This document shows positions 12,795 to 34,665 of a stretch of DNA of 64,000 nucleotides, one piece after another. The position numbers were made by a program, and so were the translations under genes. The stretch comes from Chanos chanos (lineage: Eukaryota > Chordata > Actinopteri > Gonorynchiformes > Chanidae). Numbering within the stretch: position 1 is the first letter of the stretch; the number at the start of each line of letters is the position of its first letter. The notes under the pieces were generated by a model, which did no database searches, had not been told where the DNA came from, and saw nothing but the letters and a program-made list of their open reading frames with translations. The stretch is taken from NCBI RefSeq assembly GCF_902362185.1, contig NC_044495.1:32516711-32580710 (forward strand). Reading direction: 5' to 3'.

Positions 12795-13597
12795 CTGTAA
12801 GGAAAATAAAAACACATTACAGACATTCATAGGGGCAGATGTGGATGAATGATGTTAGTGCATAAGGGCTGAAAACCAGGTGGGGTGACAACACTTTCTT
12901 ATATGACCTGCTGTGATTGTGAGTGGCACCCATTCTTTCAGGCTATGAAACATTTCAAATTATTATGATTTTTGTGCTAATCCCATGGGCAATGATAGGT
13001 TGATAGCTTTGGACCTCTAATATATCTCAGTGTTTTTGTACGTTTACTATTTCCATGTGTCACACGTAACATTAGGTCATTTTTCACCTTTAAATTGGTT
13101 GTATTTACATTTGCTATTTCAGCTCTGTATTTGAACCAGAATGGATTAAAGAGTCAGAATATTTAATTGGGCCTGTAGTTAACCTTACTTAATTCCCTCA
13201 AGTGCTGTGGGGAAAACTCTAAGGCTGGGTAGTAAAACCAAGCATGCAAGCTTCCAAAATTTTTGAAAACTTTTTTTTAATTATTTGTTATGAAGGCACC
13301 CATTTAGTCATTTGACAGGTTAGCCCATACTTGCGTGAAAATGATTTTCCTTTTTTTTTTTTCCACACAAATGAGCCACCACATAATCAGTAAAGTAAAA
13401 TCCCTGCTGTAGCACAGGTCTCTCTCTCTCTCATCGGAAGACACACTAAAAAGCCTGTCTTTTGAATCTGTCTGTTTGCCTTTTAATGAGGTACCATTGA
13501 GAAAAACAGAGAGAGCGTTAGTCTAGTGTATGACTCCAAACTACAGTGCAATCACCTACACAAATGAACTATGCTGCTTACGTGTTCCCATGGGGAA

Positions 13598-14767
13598 TCA
13601 CTCCAGGCCATTCCTTGCTTTGTACTCATTCACATCGGTGCTGTGCTGTTTGAAGAGCTGTAAGGGACAAATAGGAGATACACTTTATCAGAAAGTGTTC
13701 TGTTTTAATCTTCACTTGCATTACAACAATAAGGAACTCTGAATAATAACTTGTCTGTTAGCCAAGACTCAATGTGAAATCATTACCAGTGCCCACAGGA
13801 ATGCAGAGGTCCCAAACGCTAGCCCCACACGCAGCATGTTAGGCTTGGTTGGATCTGGTTTGGTTGCAGTGAACGCGCTTCTGCTCACAGCTGCAAGGCA
13901 GACATTTTTACAATCAGTATGTTGATGGTTCTAAACCAAACCATCCAAATTTTTAAAAGTCTGTAGGTGAAAACAGGCACTCTATGAAACTTGTTTCTCC
14001 TCAGATAGCAGTCAAATGGTTCAGTTTCAAACCATGTTGAATGTAACACACTGTGGGTAACCGTGTTTCATCTGAACAGATATCCTGATATTTAATGGAT
14101 ACTAACAGTTTAGGAGGGTCTGAAGCAATAGGATCCATCTAGGATCCAAAAAAAATTTAATTGATGAAATTCTTAACTCGGGTTAATATGACATGCCAGA
14201 GAACAAATTTCAGCATGACCACAGCTAAAACAAACAAAACTTCTGACAGAGTCCATTCCATCCAGTAATCCAGTTATCAGATATCAATTAAAAGCAAATA
14301 TCGTGAACGACACACGGACCTGAATCGATCACTAGACATTCACTGATTTACTTTAAACGGTCAATGAATGATGGAATTGAACGGGGAGATAATACAACAG
14401 TGTTGGGAGATTTAATATAGACTTGCTAGTATGAATAAAGCTCACTGCTTTGTATTCACAACGATCTTAAAACAAAGACCTGTGATCTCAAACGGCTATG
14501 ACGATAAGACGTTCAAGATGACATGACAAGGTTATACACTTTTCGTACATTCTCGGTGTACTAGCAAAAGGTCAACTTTATATCCAAAAGGATAGCATTG
14601 GCTAATTATGCTAAGCTAAGGTCAGGGCCGCAAGGTCTGTGAGCAAAATTAATACAACTCAAGGAACATGTTCTTTCAGCTAATTAACATGTGCATATAT
14701 ATTTTCTGGTTTTATACTCACTCTTACTGACTGTTGGTATCCGAAGTAATAAGCGATTTAGCGGCAT
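13598..14767 (-). CDS. ndufc1: NADH dehydrogenase 1 subunit C1 (complex I, KFYI)
   Basis: Three coding exons, complement: 14767-14722, 13890-13787, 13657-13598, total 210 bp, 69 residues (human 76). The protein has a short basic presequence (MPLNRLLLRIPTVSKT), then KPDPTKPNMLRVGLAFGT, one membrane helix (LRVGLAFGTSAFLWALLF, about residues 34-51), and a tail ending EYKARNGLE. That ending matches the human C-terminus EYKRRNGLE. NDUFC1 is a single-helix accessory subunit in the membrane arm of mitochondrial complex I. The gene is head-to-head with naa15, the two start codons being 850 bp apart, the same arrangement as in human. Phases at both introns are consistent. Confidence 0.93.
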
Positions 14768-15617
14768 TCTGGCACTGCAGCTCAGGCCGTCAAATGCTGG
14801 CTAACTATATGCTAAGGTTCGATTCGATGATAAGTCGATTGTTCGTCCTGCTTGCCTGGAATGATCCGACGTGCACAGAGCAATCGATCGTAGAAATTTT
14901 TGACATTCTATCAAAAATCTGTGCATTTTGATGTACAAGGCCCTCTGTTACATTTAAGGCTTTAGTTTTATTCTTAAAATACGTTACTTTAAATATATAA
15001 ATGTGTGTAGCATGCACAAAATAGTTTGAACATTTTAAAAATTGTCCGATTAAAAAGAAAGAAAGGATCATATATAAGAACAGGCCCAGCATAAACAATC
15101 ATTATATTTTATATATTCAATCATGTATACACAGACACACACACACACACATACGTATATATATATATATATATATACCGGGTTTTTTTTTATCTCATCT
15201 CTCCATTATACCCCGCCTTTTCTATCTTGCCAAAACTGAATTGTTAGACATTCTTTGGTTAGACATTCTTTGAGGCATTTACTCCATGCACCTCCGCGAT
15301 GTTACACAAATTAACCCTGTTAATTAATATCACCTCATAACTATTAACTTGTAAATGACAGGAAGTTCTTTATGTGAGTAGTCCTCCACTCCACGCCTGC
15401 GCAGAGCACAGTTTGACCCGGAGGAGAAGTTAGGCGGCCATTTTGGTTGTGTAGGGGGCCTGCTGTCACCACGTGAGGGAGAGGAGCCCGAAACAGACAA
15501 GTTTGGGTGACTCGAGGAACAGCCCAAGTAAAGATACAAAGAACCAGTGTAAAATTTGCACCTCTAATTCATGTGTTTAGCCAGGTTACGGAGTATAGTG
15601 TCCATTAAACAAGAACA
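14768..15617. promoter_or_regulatory. Divergent ndufc1/naa15 promoter with NRF1- and YY1-like sites
   Basis: The 850 bp between the two start codons must hold both transcription starts. A GCCTGCGCAG motif at 15395-15404 fits half of the NRF1 consensus. GCGGCCATTTT at 15434-15444 fits the YY1 core often found just downstream of starts of housekeeping genes. The (CA)n/(AT)n tract at 15131-15177 lies between them and the ndufc1 side. No TATA box is seen near the naa15 side. Assignments are motif matches by eye. Confidence 0.55.
15131..15177. repeat. Compound (CA)n-(AT)n microsatellite
   Basis: A CA run followed by CGT and then a perfect AT run, inside the divergent ndufc1/naa15 promoter interval. 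Confidence 0.93.
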
Positions 15618-25399
<9,782 letters not shown>

Positions 25400-27101
25400 G
25401 AGAAGCAAGAAGGCATCCAGTTTGAGGACAGTCACCACTTGTGTCCTGATCACAACAGCGACCAGAGCAGGACTGAAGTTTCTGCCAACACGTCAAAGAG
25501 AAAGAGAGGAAAGAAAAAACATGTCTGTTTTATTTTTGTTTTTCTTTTTTACAATATTGACGATGACTACTCTGGAAAATTCTTTAAAAAAAAAAAAAGA
25601 ACAATAAACGGTGTATATAGAGGGGAAAAAAAAAACAAAAAGAGGAGATGGCTATGATGCACTCACTGTTTATTGCCATTTTCTTCTGACAAATGCATCT
25701 GCTTCTCATGTTTCTAAAGAATAATTTATATATAAAAAATATTAAAGAATTTACTAAAAAAAAAAAAAGGTTTGAATGAGGAGCAATACTGTGGTAGTAG
25801 GACGGAGTGGTCTTGGGGAGGTTAGTGAAACTGTGTGCCAAACCTGTACGGTGAGACTTCAGACTGCAGTCAGCACATAAGAGAATGTATTACAATGCTG
25901 TACTCCTTGTGCCACCAGCGATGGATGTGACGGGAGGATGCTAAGCTTTGCCACAGAGGAAAAGACTGTACAAGTGACAGAGAACTGTCTAACAAGTGAC
26001 AAACACATTTCTTTCGCTCTTGTTTGTTTACTGTTTTAGTCTTTTTTTTTTTTTTTTTTTTTTCTCCCTTGGCTTTATGATGTGTGTGTGATATTCATCA
26101 ACTGGAACACATTGGATACTATCATGATTACCACGGTTACATTGGGTTTGGAATTTTTTTTGTTTGTTTGTTTTTGCTGTTTGCGTTTTTTTTTTTTTCT
26201 CCAATATCACAGTTTCTGCCTCTGTGCCCCCCCCCCCTTTGTTCATCACTTAAGCTTCATATTCTGAATAAAAACCACACAATCCCATTCAGACATTCAC
26301 AAATAAGGAGTTGCAAATAAAACCAAGATTAATTTAAACAGCTGGTTCTTGGGACTCTAATTTTAGGAAGTTCATTGTGAGTGACATTAAACAGCAGTGC
26401 GGCTGTGTTTGCACCCAGGGGTCCTCTCCCCCGCTTTGAGCGCAGATAAGCCGACCCTGCCTCATGTATGAATTCACTTCACATCTCACATCAGCATTCC
26501 AATACTGTAGAGAGACTGTCCCAGTCTTCTTCTGTATGCCAACTTTATTCACACACACAGTGTTTGTTAACTGACAGGAACACGTTTACACTCATACAGC
26601 TGTGTGGCGCATTGGTTAAAATGCATTTAGGACTGAGTGGAAAGCATGTCACTTTTAATTTACAGAAGATATAAATGATGGATAATTCAGTTGTGGTTGT
26701 GGTTGTAGTGTGGTCCGACTGCTAGAGGTTTGTATGTGCAGTGGCCAGTGTCTGATGATGTTTGTCTGCTGTTGTTTAGAGTTAGAATAATCCCATAGAT
26801 TAATGATTACATGGTGTAGAACTGGTGAATGGGAGGGAGAGGTGTCTCTGTCAGCATACAGGTCAGATTATGAATCATTATAATTCAGTGACTCCAAGGA
26901 GGGTTTGCCTGGTGAATTATGACATAGACATTGTAGGAGCAATTCAGTCCATGAAAACGAGCGCATTAATACATTCATTTTCTTTTCCTTAAAATCAACT
27001 TAACCTTCCTTTAAATGAAGCTGCTTAGCGATGAGTTTCCTAACTCCTCCGTCCTTGGTTTCAGCGTTGAGGTTTCTAGCTGTAGCCTGGCACCATGCAG
27101 G
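25400..27101. other. naa15 and malate synthase 3' UTRs, convergent
   Basis: No coding exon is seen. Plus-strand AATAAA signals for naa15 lie at 25603-25608, 26267-26272 and 26316-26321. A minus-strand signal for the malate synthase gene lies at 26549-26544. If the distal signals are used, the two genes end less than about 250 bp apart, tail to tail. Long poly(T) runs lie at about 26041-26063 and 26187-26200, and a poly(C) run near 26227. Confidence 0.6.
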
Positions 27102-30100
27102 TTAAAGCTTGGCTTTGGGTAGCATCTCCATCTTTTGCTGGGTTTGTTGACTCAGGAAAGTGTGGTCCAGGTTTAGATAAGTGGTGAGGAATTCTGGGAA
27201 GTCACTCTTCTGCACTATTTCCAGAAACATGGACATAGCCGTGAGTAGCCTCTGCTCATCCCTAAGAAAGAGAAAGAGAGACATGGTCGCATGAAGGGGG
27301 AGACAAGAGAAAACTGGGGATAAAAGGAGGAGAAAAGCTAAAGGAATATAACGCTCAGATGGTCCGATGTATGAAGCCACTCAAGTCACAAATTTCCCCT
27401 GTCAACCATGACAACAGTCCTGACTCCCTTTCACTGCTCATCACCATGAAGCTGAAACTGGACAGCCTCCAATGGTTTTATTTTATGATAGTTCTCAGGG
27501 CAAATTTCTGCTTCACCTAGTTAAAATGATGAACATCTCCATTACTACCTTTCAATAAGCAAAAGATCCATTTGTTTGAAGTAGTTTTAGGCAGAATCGG
27601 GCTGAATATGAATGAATGTGTTGCATGCATAATGCTAGGAGGCCAGGGGTTCAGCAAAGATGAGTATTTCACATGAACACAGGTAATAAAAGTATATTAT
27701 CACAGTCCACATCTAATGTAAATGTTTTCCATGAAAACAGTGTCTTTTCTTGACATCCTACACTGGTGATCCATGTGCCTCTCAGACTGGAACCACCGTA
27801 GTGACATCATCTTTCCAACTCTATATATTCCATCATGTTAATTGTAAAATGGCCAGAAGGGGGCAACAGAGCAACTATGAGTACAGTGTGCATGCATTTT
27901 TTTTTTTACAGTGACCAGTTCGCTAATGTAACCTCAGATGGGCTTTTTGTGAAATGCACCATGATCTCTACCTGTATGTGTGAGAGGAGAGGACGGCCAT
28001 CAGATCCCCCATCAGCCCCTGCGCTAGGCGGCGTACCAGCCCATACGTCACTGTCACATCGTCATCCTCCAGCGTGACCTGGTGACGGATCCACTGCCAC
28101 ACCTGGCCAGAGAGGAGGCAGGGACTCAGAGGAGGAGCAGGTTTATGCACGGTCAGAAAGAAGGAGGTGACGCACACTAACCTGAGAGCGGGAGATCTCC
28201 GCAGTGGCTGAGTCCTCTACTTGGCCCTTATAAAAGAAATGTCCTCTGCCTATCAGAAATAACGCACACACACACACGGACACTCATATTCTTTCAAAAA
28301 GTCTGTATATCAGTGGAACAATTCACACACTTGAAAAACATCACCACAATCAGTACACAGCACAGGGACTTACATACACACATAATAACACAAATAATAA
28401 CACAACATGTGTTTTACCACATGCAGTCCACTCACAACAGTGTAAGTTACTTAGACAAAAAGAATATTTTATTGAAAACACACACACATACACACACACA
28501 CACAAGGATAAGGATTATCTGGCTGGCCAGTCAGAACTGAAAAATTTTTCACCTGAGAGCCAAGCCTCAATAAAAAGGATTCCCACAGCAATGTTATACT
28601 TCAGTCCATACAGTGTTACTCCACCCTACAATGACATATGACACAACACAGACAGTACTGCACTGCAGAGCACATCACTGTTAGCTTACTCAGCATGCCA
28701 GAGATTTCTGGATCACCATATGATACGGTATAATAACCCAAAGTGCAAAGCTGCAATGTACAACACTAAATTACACTGCAACATATGACATTTTAAAATG
28801 ATGTCATACTGATGACATATGACTACATTCCTAAAACAAAAATTACAAAAAAAAAAACATGAAGCAGAGGTATTGCAAACTACCAGCCAATACAAAATAA
28901 AAGTTCTCTGATATTCATCGTGTGACATAAGGTCACACAGCACCATGTTATAATGAAAGTAACATGAACTTACAGCTGGCATGGTTAGCAAGTCCTCAGG
29001 GGTCACGGTGAGGTCATCGCGCAGCTGCTGCATTTCGTTCTCACCTTGACAGTGGACCAGGAACAGCTCAGAGAAAGAGAGAAACAAGTTTATCATTTGA
29101 GTGAGTTGTTAAGAGCCTGTGTGGACCACTGAGAGAACTTACTGAAGCACATAACAACGGCACTTACTTTTTGCATGGGTTCAATCAGATCCATGTCATA
29201 CACCATGAAGCCGTCAACTCCAGCCCTGATCTCCAGTAACTTTAGTCTAAAGCAACAGAGATAATAAACAGAGTTAACAAATGCTGGATATACATGCCAG
29301 TGTGAAGCTAGTTGGCTTTAGATATCAGGTTAGTTTGAGGGGAATGCAATTATGACTGACTATCTTGCCTGGTAACAGTATCCAGGACAGTCTTGTACTG
29401 CGGGCTGTCTTTGTCTTCAGGCAATAGCAGTGCTGCCATACCACCCGTTGCTATGGTACCTCTCCGGTGGCAGGTCTGTATGAGCAGATCCATGTAACTC
29501 CGCAAGAAACGCTTTTCCATGTTCACATATTTACTACGGTCAGGGAGCAGAAAGTCACCTCGATGACCTGCAGGAAGATCATACAGAGTGGTGGCCTTCA
29601 AAGACAGAATGAAGATACATTGCAATATGGGGAGGAATTACTCAAACCGGTCTAGAATACTTACAATATTTAAAATATTTGGAATATAAATATTTTTGAA
29701 AGATCTACTTTGTGATTACCATTAAACTAACAATACTATGTATGTTAAATAAATAAATGGAAATAGTGTGAATGATACTGCATTCAATACTGATGTATTG
29801 AAAATTTGTATCAATGTTTTTGCGCTTGTTGTCATTACTCTGTCATAATGTTTGAGCACTAGGAGGGCTGTGATTGGCTGACCAAATTTATTGACAAAAG
29901 AGGCGGAGTAATCCCAGATGCCACAGTTTAATCCTGCAGAGTGCTCTATGAGTTCATAAAGAATCTCCTCCATCTCAAACGACGCCAGCACACATTCGAT
30001 CAACACAGTCGCTTTTATGCAGCCTGTCGGCATGCCAAGCTGTAAAGCACACACACATACACACAGGTTCAAGTGAGACAACGTTACATCCCCTCTGTTA

Positions 30101-32693
30101 TCAAATCATAAATTAGTCAGAATACTGCCAGTGGTGTGTATTTATGAGCAATGTCATCTGTGTGTGACTTTTTAGGCTAAAGTAGAAACACAAATATCAT
30201 AAGAATACAGTGACTTAAAGTCCTGTACCAGAGTTTCACTCACTTTCTCTTCACCCCACAGGAAAATCTGATTCCATAATCTTGCTTCATGGTAACTCTC
30301 CACCTAGCGGAATCAATAAAAGAGTCAAAACACAGCAAATTGCATCTTTCTGACCTTTTCTTTTCCCAAATGAAGCTGATAAGGATCTGACCTTGGACAA
30401 ATAGAAGAAAGGCCCACTTTGGTTCTGAAGGAGCAAGTGTGCATTGTGAAACATCAGCAGCCCAAAGTCAAACAACGGGCCAGGTATCTCCCTACCATTT
30501 ACCTACACACACACATATATATATGACGCAAAAAACATGACAAGTTGCAACCATGAAACATCATTAGAAGGCAGTACCACAGGCACAGGTCCTCAGACGA
30601 AGAGCCGGTTAAACTACTAAAACCCAGCTTAAAGTAGCAAGCAAAGTTTAGACCTGCACTAAGAAACTCCTTACCATCATATTGTGTTCCACCATGTTCC
30701 ATGCACGTGGGCGGAGCATAAGTACAGGAGCCTGTGAGATGGGCGGGGCATCTGGTTCAGAAGGAGAAAGTTAGGACTATTTGCTTTTTGTGTCTTTTGT
30801 TTGCACAGCAGCTAATGATATCTGATTATCACAAGATGGCTATACAGTCAAAACAACTGTTAACACTCCACTGCCCTCCTGAACGTGACAATAGAATATC
30901 CCATTAACTTAAAGGGAACTTAAAAGCACAATCAAGTGCAAGAGAGTAGCAATAATATAACTCACCATGAAACTGGTTATGCACAGCTTGGTACACATTA
31001 TAGATGCCTTTTATCTGATTGCGGAATGTTGGACAGTTTCCATCATCAAAATCAACCTGTGGAAGAGCCAAACGTCTGTCATGGTTACCTCTCAATTCAG
31101 CAGCTACAAGACAAAGTGTAGAAATCACTTTGCTGAAATCTGACCTTTCTGAAGATTTCAGCAAAGAGATTTACTTCATTCCCAGTCTCACTGACCTTAG
31201 TCCTCGTACTTGTACGTGCACTCTACACTGTCCTACTGCACTCCATTTCCTTATTCTATGTCCTCCTTATTATAGACTGAACCCTAACCCTACCCATTCT
31301 CTACAAAGAATGCTCTCTGTTTTCTATATTCATAGTCTATGCATGGTGTTCTCCACTTGCTCACAGTATATTAATAGCATTCTCCACCTGTGCTCTGAGA
31401 ACTGTCATAAAGATCTGTAACTGTCTTTGTAAATGTGTTCTATATGTCGTTCCTTTGCTTTGTGTGTTATACTAATGATCTTCACCTGTTCTCTGTGTTC
31501 TGTACCACCATCTGTTAGTGGACTATATCTGTGTTCTATGCATATACTCTGTGTCTAGGCTGTCTACCTGTATTCCCTGTGCAGTGGATTTGAGGCCCTG
31601 TATAAAACGTTGTGTGTCACAGGGGGCCAGGTCTCCGATGTCCACGTGTCTACAGCGCAGTCTGGGTGGAAGAGGGCTCACTCTCCAGTCAGGGTCAGCT
31701 CGAATATGGGCGGTGTCTTTACAGAACCCTGGGAGCTCTCCTGTCAAATCCAGCTGGGCCTTCCTTAACACTCTCAGTTTCAAAACCTAGCAGGTAGAAC
31801 AGAGATTTCTAAACACATGGTTTATTGTGCTTGAACACCAAGTATAAAATGAAAGCTTTTCAAAATCAATGTTTCAAATGAATCAATACATCAATTTTTT
31901 TGATGTATCTTAACCATAGTTATACAATAACAGCAGATAAAAATATAATAAAATACACAGAAAAGTCAGACAAATGAGGCAAGAGGCAGTAATAATAACT
32001 CCTACACTGCACTGAGATCATGACAACCTTTGATCCACTGTTATTCATTGAAGGGTGGGAAAACCCTCTTTAAGTGAATACTGTTTCTAATTCAAGCCCA
32101 GCGAGTACTTACCTTGTCCACCTCTGGTTGAAAGGTAGAAGCAAGTTCAGAGACAAAATTCAGGGCCTCAGGGGTGAAGATAGTCCGAAACTCAACCTCC
32201 AGACCCAGGGGGGGTGGGTCAAGCTCAACCCCTCTGACTACCTATTGAATAAAGCAATCAGTGCAATTTTATCAGTTTCTTCTTGCTGAAATGCTGATAT
32301 ATAGTGACCAAAAAAAGAATCCTTATTCACTTCATCTTTTTCTTTTTTTTTTTTTTTTAATTTCGGATTTGGGCTGTGACTGCCCACATCCATTTTACAT
32401 TAGATTATTGTATTCCTTTTTCACGTATTATTTTCATAGCCTCTAGTAAAATGCTGTTAGTTTTATTTGCCACATTTTTAGCAGACAAAAGACTCCGTGG
32501 ACAGTTACAGCTGCAGGCTTACACAGTGTAACTGTAACGTGTATAATCTCTTATAATACTACTAAAAGGCTGAAAAAACAAACAATTTCATGGACTTTAT
32601 CAGCATTTATGTAAAATATATAAGAGTGTAACCACGGTCTGCATGAAGTATAACTTGTAATAAAAACAGGAAATTAAAAGCACTTGCCGACAT
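27102..32693 (-). CDS. Malate synthase (isoform A type), peroxisomal
   Basis: Fifteen coding exons, complement: 32693-32684, 32237-32113, 31786-31568, 31056-30966, 30751-30675, 30502-30392, 30303-30244, 30039-29883, 29567-29369, 29246-29168, 29066-28974, 28625-28553, 28249-28182, 28102-27972, 27261-27102. They total 1653 bp, 550 residues, the usual length for malate synthase A. Malate synthase condenses glyoxylate and acetyl-CoA to malate. Catalytic Arg is in LRPRAW (R164), the metal-binding Glu in ATVLIE (E246), the Asp in NCGIWDY (D274), and the second catalytic Asp in [11 protein letters not shown] (D445). The protein ends in AKL, a PTS1-type peroxisomal signal. The intron after the exon ending at 29369 has a GC donor. 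Exon 1 (MSA plus one base) is the weakest part. Animal malate synthases are known outside placental mammals, and zebrafish has one named mlsl. No isocitrate lyase is in the window. Confidence 0.93.
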
Positions 32694-33481
32694 ATCTCGG
32701 TGCGTTCTGTTCCTCTAGAGTTGGACTTTGACAGAAGTCATTACTGTTTGGTGTTTGTGTACCGTGTTTGAGTGAGATTTCGGTTAGTTGAGTAACATCA
32801 GCAAACACGTTCTAAAAGGACAGGACTGCCCTTTAGGGAGACTGTTCTATTGAAGTACTACACAATACTCGATAGAGCCCAACTTTTCGGTGCGCATCAT
32901 TAAAGGGTGATTAATTATAGGTCGGTGCAAGTCGATCGATGTAATCGTAACTTCGCTTTCATCGAACTAAAAGATAAAAAGCCACATTTCAGTAACATCT
33001 CTTGTTACAAATACATCGTCAACCTTAAATGTAAACCTTAACATAGTCTACTTTGTCATATCAGTTTATCTTGAGTATGACTAACTTATGTATGGAAAAA
33101 ACTGACATCTACTTCTCGTCTCCCTCCCGAGAATAGCCGAATCACAGTTTCGTCACTTAACTCTCGCGAGACCCACACACCATGTTTATGTCAATACTGT
33201 ACGTGGCTCTTGTATAGACCAGAGCAGGGGTAACGGCAGGATTCATCAGCAAAGTGAGAGATTATTCTACACAAGGTTTACAGAAACAAACGTGACTATC
33301 TAAGCATCAGAACTCCAACATTGCAACAGATACATTCTCTCTGGATGTTATGCTCATTTAATGTGATTGTGACTGGATGGACTGGGCAAGGTTGCTAGCT
33401 AGTTAGCGTTAGAGCTGAAAAATAGTTTGCGACTTTAGGCATATCACTGAGATTAGTGGTCAGTTTAGATCGGTAATCACA
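32694..33481. promoter_or_regulatory. Divergent malate synthase/rab33b promoter with TCTCGCGAGA
   Basis: The two start codons are 788 bp apart on opposite strands. A perfect palindromic TCTCGCGAGA lies at 33162-33171, about 310 bp before the rab33b start. This element is an established core-promoter motif of TATA-less and divergent vertebrate promoters. No TATA box is seen. The rab33b 5' UTR probably occupies the last 200-300 bp. Confidence 0.6.
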
Positions 33482-34665
33482 ATGACAGATGTGGAGTCCT
33501 CCCTCGAATTTTCCACCTCTCTATCAAGCTCTTCTCTACCACCACCTCGGACAAGGATCTTCAAAATCATCGTAATTGGAGATTCAGGGGTAGGCAAGAC
33601 CTGTCTCACCTATCGGTTCTGTGCAGGCAAATTTCCTGATAAAACCGAGGCCACGATCGGGGTGGATTTTCGGGAGAAAGTGATCGAAATTGATGGTGAA
33701 AAAATTAAGGTGAGGAATAATTTGACATCAGAACAGTAGGGCATGGTGCGATATGGCTTACTATGTGTCATGTGTGGTGACCTCATCATTGTGTACCTTC
33801 TTGGAACTTCAGCACAATCGCTTATGCTCTTCAGTGAAATGAAAACCGCAAGAAGAGAAGATAACGATTATGTGTCGTCCATTAAGATTGAGAGATCCGA
33901 ACATCTGCTACTTCCTCTCTCAACCCAGCGTAATATCTTCCCACACCACCCTCTTACTGTGACCATGCAGCATCAGCCTTTTTGTGCTGGTGTTGAAGGC
34001 CTGAATGTTTTTTCTTCTGTTTGGTTGATGTTTTTCTGTCACACATACACTCTACTACATCAGTCTACATTATAGGATTGCGGGCTGCAATGCCTGTTTC
34101 TGTCTTTCTTTCAATTTTTTATTTTAAGTATTGAAACATGACTGAAAGTCTGACTCTCTCTCTCTCTCTCTTTCAGGTACAGCTGTGGGACACAGCTGGT
34201 CAGGAACGCTTCCGGAAGAGCATGGTTCAGCACTACTACCGCAATGTACATGCAGTCGTATTTGTGTACGACGTGACAAGCGCAGCCAGTTTCCGGAGCC
34301 TTCCGGCGTGGATTGAAGAATGCCGACAACATGCGCTGGGCCAGGAGGTACCCAGAATCCTCGTGGGAAACAAGTGTGACCTGCGCCACGCTGCCCAAGT
34401 CAGCACAGATGTGGCACAGCAGTTTGCTGATGCCCACTCCATGCCCCTCTTTGAAACATCTGCCAAAAATCCCCACGGAGACGAGGATGGTAACCATAGT
34501 AACAGTGATCACGTAGAGGCCATATTCATGACGGTGGCACACAAGCTGAAATCCCAGAAGCCCCTGGTGCTCAGCCAACCTCCAGAAGTGCCAGGCGGGG
34601 ACACAATTATATTGAGGAAGAGGAGGGAGGAAGATGAAAGAGGAATGTGGAGCTGTAATTGCTGA
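33482..34665 (+). CDS. rab33b: Ras-related GTPase Rab-33B
   Basis: Two coding exons, 33482-33709 and 34177-34665, total 717 bp, 238 residues (human RAB33B 229). After a Ser-rich N-terminus come the G1 loop GDSGVGKT (33-40), WDTAGQE, NKCD and ETSAK, all intact. The segment [21 protein letters not shown] is the Rab33 family wording. The C-terminus is CNC, a CXC double geranylgeranylation site. Rab33B is a medial-Golgi GTPase that works in intra-Golgi and Golgi-ER traffic and recruits ATG16L1 to forming autophagosomes. Compared with human, about eight extra residues (rich in Gly, Asp, Asn, Ser) sit after ETSAKNP. The single intron falls after EKIK, as in the mammalian gene. Teleosts may carry two copies (rab33ba/bb), and I cannot say which this is. 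Confidence 0.96.

Noticed and set aside
29568-29595. A longer version of the malate synthase exon starting at 29595
   Set aside because: It has an acceptor, but the phase does not match the previous exon. The acceptor CTGCAG at 29568/29567 gives the conserved run VNKFG then [10 protein letters not shown].
32680-32800. Alternative malate synthase start MTSVK near 32.74 kb
   Set aside because: The donor sequence there is poor. The MSA start with the second acceptor of exon 2 fits phase better, though exon 1 remains the least certain part.
34111-34578. A 155-codon open frame on minus
   Set aside because: Antisense of rab33b exon 2.
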